12,576 nucleotides of DNA from Bacteroidales bacterium (lineage in GTDB: Bacteria > Bacteroidota > Bacteroidia > Bacteroidales > UBA932). The notes beneath the pieces are model-generated. The model searched no databases and had not been told where the DNA came from. It worked only from the letters and a program-made list of their open reading frames with translations. This document shows, piece after piece, positions 7,661 through 12,576 of the stretch. The stretch spans positions 1-12,576 of the forward strand of contig SFPH01000056.1 in the NCBI GenBank assembly GCA_004552115.1. Direction: 5' to 3'. A program made the translations under genes and the position numbers. How positions within the stretch are numbered: position 1 is the stretch's first letter; each line of letters begins with the position of its first letter.

Positions 7661-7940
7661 GGGGCTTCGGATAGCGGACAGTGAAGCAGGCTCCGCCGAG
7701 TGCGAAGGACCTGCTGTAGAATATCTCTCCGCCACATCTCTCTATGATGTTCTTGCAGATGGCAAGGCCCAGGCCGGTGCCGCTGCTCTTGGTGGTGAAG
7801 TTCGGAGTGAAGAGTCTGGCTCTGTTCTCATCCTTGATTCCGGGGCCGTTATCTTCCACGACAATGTCATAGAAACCGTCTTTTGAACTGTTCCTGAGAG
7901 ACAGCACAATGTGTCCACGGAACGGTTCATTTTCATTGTC
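7647..7940 (-). pseudogene. C-terminal piece of broken sensor histidine kinase (ATP-binding domain)
   Basis: This frame holds the end of the HATPase_c domain: LSLRNSSKDGFYDIV, G1 box EDNGPGIKDE, F box LFTPNFTTK, G2 box GTGLGLAI, then a normal C-terminus [16 protein letters not shown]. It is the direct continuation of the kinase encoded at 7933-11163 but in another frame. In the same frame it reads back as DNENEPFRGHIVLSL, the expected lead-in to the strand before the G1 box. A GTG at 7907 could formally start translation, but no kinase begins here and I see no ribosome site. The N box that coordinates Mg-ATP should precede this piece and is absent. Its stop lies inside the der reading region. 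Confidence 0.85.
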
Positions 7941-10900
7941 GCTGCGGCTTCGGTCCCCTGACCACGGCCCCCTTCAGCCCGTAGTACTCGAACCTGATGT
8001 CATCCCTGTTGTCGAACATCGATATCTGGTCAGAGGCCAGGGCATCGAGGTCGATGTCCACCATCTCCTCGGAATAGAGCTTGGCGAAGGTGGAGAATTC
8101 ATTGGCAGTGTCCGTCAGCACATCGATGCTGTCCAGAATCACCCTGGCTGCATCCTCGAACCTCAACTCAAACTTCGGGTCATTGTTCCGCTTCATCCTG
8201 ATAAGCCTCTGAATCTCAAGTTTCATAGGCGTCAGAGGGTTCTTTATCTCGTGCGCCACCTGGCGGGCCATCTCGCTCCACGCCCTCTCCCTTTCCGCCT
8301 GGGCCACCTGCTTGCCTGACTCATAAAGATCGTGCACCATCAGGTTGTAGGCCCTTACGAGGCCTGAGATCTCATCCTCCTTGTCGTAAATGATGTATTC
8401 CAGTCCGCCTGTCCTGGCCGAGAGCATCTTGCGTCCCATCACGGACAGAGGGCCGAACATCTTGTCCACCACCTTGGTCGTGAAGAACCTGGTGAGTATC
8501 AGGAGAATGAAGAATACAATGATGACGAAGATGGAGTGGAAGACGGCGTCGGACTTGAACGAAAGACCGGAGTCGGTGTACGGAGCGCCCAGAATCGCGA
8601 GAATATCGCCCTTGTCATTGATAAGCGGGGCATACATCGTATAGAACGGGCGGCCGGCTATCCTTTCCTTGTGGATATAGAACCTCTTCCGGTTGTACAT
8701 TATGTTCCTGTAGGCCTCAGGGTTGGTTCTGGAGCCGATTATCATTCTCTCGAAAATCTCCGGAGATGTGGAATTGAACACCTTTCCTCCCGGGCTGTAG
8801 AGGGAAATGTCCGTCCTCGTGTATCTTGCCACCTCATCCAGGATGGCGGACACATCCTGCCCTGTCATCTCCGTGAAGGAGGAGAAGCCCCTCACCCGGT
8901 TCGCAACGAGAGACTGGATGGTGGTGATCTTGCTCGACATCAGCTTCCTGACATTCTCGTCATTGCGCTTGTACACGAAGAACACCATTATGAGGCTCAT
9001 CGTCACGAGAGTCATTGTCATGGAGAGGAGAATCACCGCGTTCACCCTGGACTTGTAATAATTCTTCTCGAAGTCGGAGGTCCTTTTCCGCCCGAGGGTA
9101 AATGCGCTTATCCAGAAATACGCGAGCAGGAATATCATGCAGCCCGCAACCACATACCTCAAGACCCCGATTCTGGGCCTGGAGATGACAATGCTCTCTT
9201 CCGGGGACAATTCCTCGTAGAAATGCACATAATTGCCATAGGCCGCCCTTTCCGCGGAATTGGCAAGGGCAGACTTGAACTTGCCGCCGAGCACGGTCGG
9301 ATAGGCATAGTCCCCCTTGTAGCTCACCAGCTTGCCGCCGATATACTTGGCATAGGAATACTGCACCGGTATCACGATTCCTCCCGGAGAGCTCTCATCC
9401 AGGATGAACGAATATCCCCTGTCCTCCTTGTCAGCCTTGGAGTTGAGGCCCACGAGCAGCCTGTACACGCCATCTTCCGGGAAATAGTACATGAACAGTC
9501 CCGTGTACTGGGGCCTTCCGGCACTGCTCCTGCCGTAGGAAAATCTCGACCCGGGAGCAATCGGAACCGCATCCCCGAACCTCTCATTGAAATATTTGAG
9601 AATCTGCGGGTCGCTGACATTGTCCCTGAAGAGGAACACCGAGACATCATATCCCTTGGAAATCCTGTTCAGATACGCCTCGGCAATCCTGTTGAGGACG
9701 ACCTTGTAGTCTCCGGAGTTTCTGACCACCTCCGCGATGACATTGTCGGAGGCGATGGCGTTTTCCACTTCCCTGAGCCTCAGTTCAAGCCCGAGGTCGC
9801 GGTCCATGGCGAGACGGCTGGTCCATATCTCAGCCCGGTCCGCCTCCTTCCTGATGCCGAGAATGGAGAAATGAAGCAGGAACAGGACAACGCAGAATAA
9901 TGCGTACATGCATCTTCCCCAGCGTGAAAACATATCATACCTGATGCCGTGGAAATGGAATGCCAGCCTCCTGACCGACTGGATCAGAAGCGGGATCAAC
10001 GACAGGAAGGCAAGGTATGACACATATACATAGGCGGTGTACCTTGTGATGGATGAAAGCTTGTAGAGCTCAAGGGTGAGGTTCGAGTTGAGCATCAGGC
10101 TCCCGAACGTATATATGACGTACGCGGCCAGCAGGACTGAGAATGCGACGGCAGACACTATGATGACGGATGCCTTGTGCCTGTCATCATTGGCGATGAT
10201 CTCCTTCTCAAACTCTTTCCTGACGACCAGGAAACAGGCCACCATCAATGTTATCCACAGATTGATGATGAGCAGGGCGCCGAGAGAGTACAGCACGGTT
10301 CCACCGGCATAGAGGTTCGGGGAGAACATTGTAGAGGTACCCTGCATCCCCAGTCCTATGAAGTAGAACACGGCCATCATCACCGTGAGGGCCAGCATCG
10401 AGCCCGCCATCATCCGGGGCTTCCTGTTGAAATGCAGGAGGCAGAGGGCAAGGCTGCCGAAGGCCACCATCACTATCCAGAGCAATGTCGTGTCCGGGAA
10501 AAGAGGATCGGCCACCGCCGACTCCCTGACCATCTTCAGCACAGGGACTCCGGAAACGGTAATGGCCGAGCCGCCTGTCGCGCTTATGGGATTGAGGGTG
10601 TACTGGTCTCCAATGCGGAATCTCGGATTGATACCGTTCACAGACCGCCTGTCCATGGTATTCCTGACTTCGAGACCTCCGATGACACGGCATCCCCTGC
10701 CGTCGTCAATAGCCTTGGCAAGATACCACTTCGGACCCATATTGATATATGAGACCGAGGTGTCCACCGAGGCAAGCGGGGATATGATATTGTACCTCAG
10801 ATTGACGAATCTCTGGACCATCAGCTTCTTGCTGATATCGTCATTGTCCAGCGAGAACTGGTTGCACCAGGACTGGAGCGAGTCGTCCATATACCTGTAG

Positions 10901-11163
10901 ATGACCATGTCGTCATCAAGCCCGTCAAGTTCGAGCCACTCTCCGCGGCTCTCGGTCACTGCCCTGCGCATATAGGACTCCAATGTGGCCATCCTGTCAT
11001 TGATGATGCGGGAGACCCGCCTGGCCGACGCCGACGAAAGATCCGCCCTGCCGGTGGTTCCGAACAGGAGGACGAGCAGTATCACCGTGGCTGCTGCGAG
11101 AGCGGGCCAGGCCCCGCGGCCTGACACCATCTTCCTCATTTCCTGTGACAATCCCGTAAACAT
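7933..11163 (-). pseudogene. Large multi-span sensor histidine kinase, N-terminal piece (lacks ATP-binding domain)
   Basis: A 1,076-codon frame with about ten membrane segments, estimated at residues 18-36, 226-245, 251-271, 288-313, 331-355, 376-396, 418-436, 668-690, 708-731 and 873-893. Three large presumed extracytoplasmic regions lie at about 37-225, 437-667 and 732-872. A HAMP-like stretch (about 894-947) and a dimerisation domain follow, with H box RQVAHEIKNPLTPMK, phospho-accepting His971. The HEIKNPLTP form and general plan resemble NtrY-like kinases of Bacteroidota. The frame stops after GPKPQ (1070-1074), just where the N box should begin. The remaining ATP-binding boxes continue in another frame. 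The start ATG is 2 nt after the rlmH stop, with GAGGGA upstream. No response regulator is in view. As written, the product could be phosphorylated only in trans. Confidence 0.85.
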
Positions 11164-11165
11164 CG

Positions 11166-11639
11166 CTATCCCTCGTGATGATATGGCTCACCCCTGATTA
11201 TGGTGAAAGCCCTGTAAAGCTGCTCTGCAAAAATCGTTCTTACCATCTGGTGGGAGAATGTCATATCGGAGAGGGACATCATCGAGTCAGCCCTGGAATA
11301 CACCTTCTGCGGGAATCCGTAGGCCCCTCCAACCACGAAAACCATATCCGCTCCCCTGTTGAGCCTCTCCCTGATGAAGTCCGCGAACTCCACCGAACGG
11401 TATTTCCGCCCCCTCTCGTCAAGCAGGACGACGAAGTCCCCAGGGGCCAGGGAAGACAGGATAAGATCCCCTTCCTTCTCCTTGATCTGCTCCTTTGTGA
11501 AAGCCGATACATTTTTCAGTTCGGGAATTTCCTTCAGAGCGAATCTGACATAATGGGAGAGGCGGGAAACATAGAGTTCCAGACCCTCCCGCACCCAGCG
11601 GACATCCGTCTTGCCGACGGTCAACAAAGTTATTTTCAT
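11166..11639 (-). CDS. rlmH: 23S rRNA (pseudouridine1915-N3)-methyltransferase RlmH
   Basis: A 157-residue SPOUT-class methyltransferase, the usual family length. It starts MKITLLTVGKTD and shows LLDERGRKYRSVEFADFI (72-89), the SAM-binding knot segment FVVGGAYGFP (101-110), and the C-terminal LSDMTFSHQMVRTIFAEQLYRAFTIIRGEPYHHEG, all typical of RlmH. It methylates pseudouridine 1915 in helix 69 of 23S rRNA in assembled ribosomes, using S-adenosylmethionine. I chose the ATG at 11639; an in-frame ATG at 11648 would add three residues. The histidine kinase gene follows 2 nt downstream, so the two are likely co-transcribed and coupled. Confidence 0.96.
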   Translation of the reverse strand: MKITLLTVGKTDVRWVREGLELYVSRLSHYVRFALKEIPELKNVSAFTKEQIKEKEGDLILSSLAPGDFVVLLDERGRKYRSVEFADFIRERLNRGADMVFVVGGAYGFPQKVYSRADSMMSLSDMTFSHQMVRTIFAEQLYRAFTIIRGEPYHHEG

Positions 11640-11645
11640 ATAGTA

Positions 11646-11676
11646 CAAATATACACATGTGGCTCAATATTTGCAA
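11646..11676 (-). promoter_or_regulatory. Probable promoter of rlmH
   Basis: Minus strand TATATTTG (11653 to 11646) matches TAnnTTTG, and TTG (11676 to 11674) lies 20 nt upstream. The start codon at 11639 is only 6 nt beyond the -7 box, so the transcript would begin at or next to the ATG and be almost leaderless. Confidence 0.5.
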
Positions 11677-11706
11677 CAAAATCGGCATCCTGCAAATGGT
11701 GAAAAC

Positions 11707-12117
11707 ATGAATCTTCGGACTACAATATTCATTGCTGTTCTTTCCGCCGCCCTCCTCGGAGGAGCGGACGCCGCAGCCCAGCCTGCAGGATACGACGTTT
11801 TCATTCCGATCTCAAAGTATATCAGGCTCGGAGACGCCGACAGGCTCTCCGCATGGTTCGACGACAATCTCGAGATTTCAATCCTCTCCAAGAGCAGCGA
11901 TTCGAGCCGCAGCCAGGCTCTCCGCATAATCAAGACTTTCTTCAGCAACTACAATCCGAGGGAATTCGACATTACCCACACGGCAGGCCGTTCCAATATG
12001 AAATACGCCCTCGGCCGGCTCAATGCCGGAGGCGAGATTTTCGAGGTCACAATCTTCGTCTCCTGCAAGGGAGACACGTACAGAATACAGCAGATCAAGA
12101 TCCTTAAGAAAGAGTAG
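11707..12117 (+). CDS. Secreted DUF4783 family protein
   Basis: A 136-residue protein with a signal peptide (about 1-25, MNLRTTIFIAVLSAALLGGADAAAQ; probable cleavage after the Ala-rich end). The body contains DVFIPISKYIRLGDADRLSAWF, NLEISILSKSSDSSRSQA, IKTFFSNYNPREFDITHTAGRSNMKYALGRLNAGGE and IFVSCKGDTYRIQQIKI. From memory these match DUF4783, a small Bacteroidota family with an NTF2-like look and no known function. Placement beside rlmH is typical in Bacteroides, where I recall nadC following; here cmk follows. The protein should act in the periplasm. The frame is open upstream to a GTG at 11659, but the signal peptide fixes the ATG at 11707. No catalytic residues can be named. Confidence 0.88.
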   Translation: MNLRTTIFIAVLSAALLGGADAAAQPAGYDVFIPISKYIRLGDADRLSAWFDDNLEISILSKSSDSSRSQALRIIKTFFSNYNPREFDITHTAGRSNMKYALGRLNAGGEIFEVTIFVSCKGDTYRIQQIKILKKE

Positions 12118-12147
12118 GCGCCCCTATTGAAATAGTCCCCGGCTCTG

Positions 12148-12178
12148 TTGCGGAAAATCATTATTTTTTGTATTTTTG
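12148..12178 (+). promoter_or_regulatory. Probable promoter of cmk
   Basis: TTG at 12148-12150, a 20-nt spacer, then TATTTTTG at 12171-12178 gives a full match to the Bacteroidota -33/-7 pattern. Expected transcription start is near 12185, about 15 nt before the cmk ATG. This suggests cmk has its own promoter and is not only read through from the DUF4783 gene. Confidence 0.6.
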
Positions 12179-12199
12179 CAGAACACCAAAGGTTTTGCA

Positions 12200-12576
12200 A
12201 TGCATATTCCGGACATCAAAATAGCGGTTGACGGATATTCGTCCACGGGAAAAAGTTCTTTTGCCAGACTCATAGCAAAAGAATTTTCTTTCTTGTATCT
12301 GGATTCCGGTGCACTGTACCGCGCCGTGACCCTCTTCGCCATCCGCAACGGAATGACCGGAGAGGGAGGAAGCGTGGACGCCGGGGCCTTGTCCGCATCG
12401 CTGCCTGAAATCCGTATAAGTTTCCGCAATGGCCGGGACGGAAGCCACACCTTCCTCGGTGACGAATGCGTCGATGAGGCCATCCGCACCATCGAAGTTT
12501 CCTCCTATGTCAGCCCGGTAGCCGTCATTCCCGAAGTCAGGGAGTTCGTGGACAGGATTCTCCGGGATTACGGAAA
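12200..12576 (+). CDS. cmk: Cytidylate kinase, N-terminal part (cut by right edge)
   Basis: The first 125 codons of Cmk, which phosphorylates CMP and dCMP using ATP in the cytoplasm. It starts MHIPDIKIAVDGYSSTGKSSFA with the P-loop GYSSTGKSS (12-20). LYLDSGALYRAVTLFAIRNG (about 33-52) follows, corresponding to the conserved DSGAMYRA of the family. The IRTIEVSSYVSPVAVIPEVREFV segment is the typical CMP-binding region. The usual P-loop in Bacteroides is GFSSCGKST; here GYSSTGKSS keeps the GxxxxGKS pattern. The end of the gene, including the GRDIG motif, lies beyond the window. The start is set by the protein beginning and the promoter just upstream. Confidence 0.93.
   Translation, partial: MHIPDIKIAVDGYSSTGKSSFARLIAKEFSFLYLDSGALYRAVTLFAIRNGMTGEGGSVDAGALSASLPEIRISFRNGRDGSHTFLGDECVDEAIRTIEVSSYVSPVAVIPEVREFVDRILRDYG

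Noticed and set aside
7647..7907. Stand-alone HATPase protein starting at GTG 7907
   Set aside because: The frame continues sensibly upstream of the GTG, lacks the N box, and matches the missing end of the adjacent kinase.
8536..9900. 454-codon open frame on the plus strand inside the kinase region
   Set aside because: Antisense to a well-supported kinase coding sequence. The translation is rich in His, Arg and Pro with no motif, typical of a shadow frame.
12118..12147. Possible terminator after the DUF4783 gene
   Set aside because: No stem of useful length with a following T-run could be found; the T-rich stretch further on belongs to the cmk promoter.
1..12576. CRISPR array, transposon, integrase, phage, defence system or tRNA
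   Set aside because: No tandem repeats with spacers, terminal repeats, recombinase motifs or tRNA-like cloverleaf sequences were seen; the gene content is housekeeping.

Overview
The window looks like a core chromosomal segment of a Bacteroidota member, most likely order Bacteroidales with fairly high GC. The evidence is TAnnTTTG-type promoter -7 boxes, a DUF4783 protein beside rlmH, a eukaryote-like (GH13_8-type) glycogen branching enzyme, a two-domain bacterial glycogen debranching enzyme, and a small Cys-bearing membrane protein next to der of a kind I associate with Bacteroidota. I see no mobile element, CRISPR array, tRNA or rRNA.

Layout: (1) 1-4301, minus strand, one tight operon read right to left: xseA, xseB (exonuclease VII), glgB, then a glycogen debranching enzyme that runs off the left edge. 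(2) 4302-4409, divergent intergenic region with back-to-back promoters. (3) 4410-7660, plus strand: engB, prs (overlapping by ATGA), a small Cys-bearing membrane protein, a possible 11-codon mini-ORF, and der. (4) 7647-11639, minus strand: rlmH followed 2 nt later by a very large multi-membrane-span sensor histidine kinase, whose tail overlaps the tail of der. (5) 11640-12576, plus strand: a secreted DUF4783 protein, then cmk, cut by the right edge and preceded by a good Bacteroidota promoter.

The notable feature is two broken genes. glgB and the histidine kinase are each split into two reading frames. In both cases sequence is missing at the break, not merely shifted. In glgB the gap removes about 67 nt holding conserved region IV of the alpha-amylase fold (the HD motif). 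In the kinase it removes the stretch that should hold the N box of the ATP-binding domain. Flanking sequence on each side is otherwise well preserved, so the lesions are either very recent or assembly errors. If real, the strain would lack branching enzyme from this locus and this kinase would be inactive.

Functionally, the right half is ordinary housekeeping: ribosome assembly GTPases (EngB, Der), 23S rRNA methylation (RlmH) and nucleotide supply (Prs, Cmk). The left half joins DNA repair to glycogen remodelling. I find no clear evidence of a new multi-gene system. The least explained parts are the two matched deletions, the small Cys-bearing protein, and the kinase with no partner in view.
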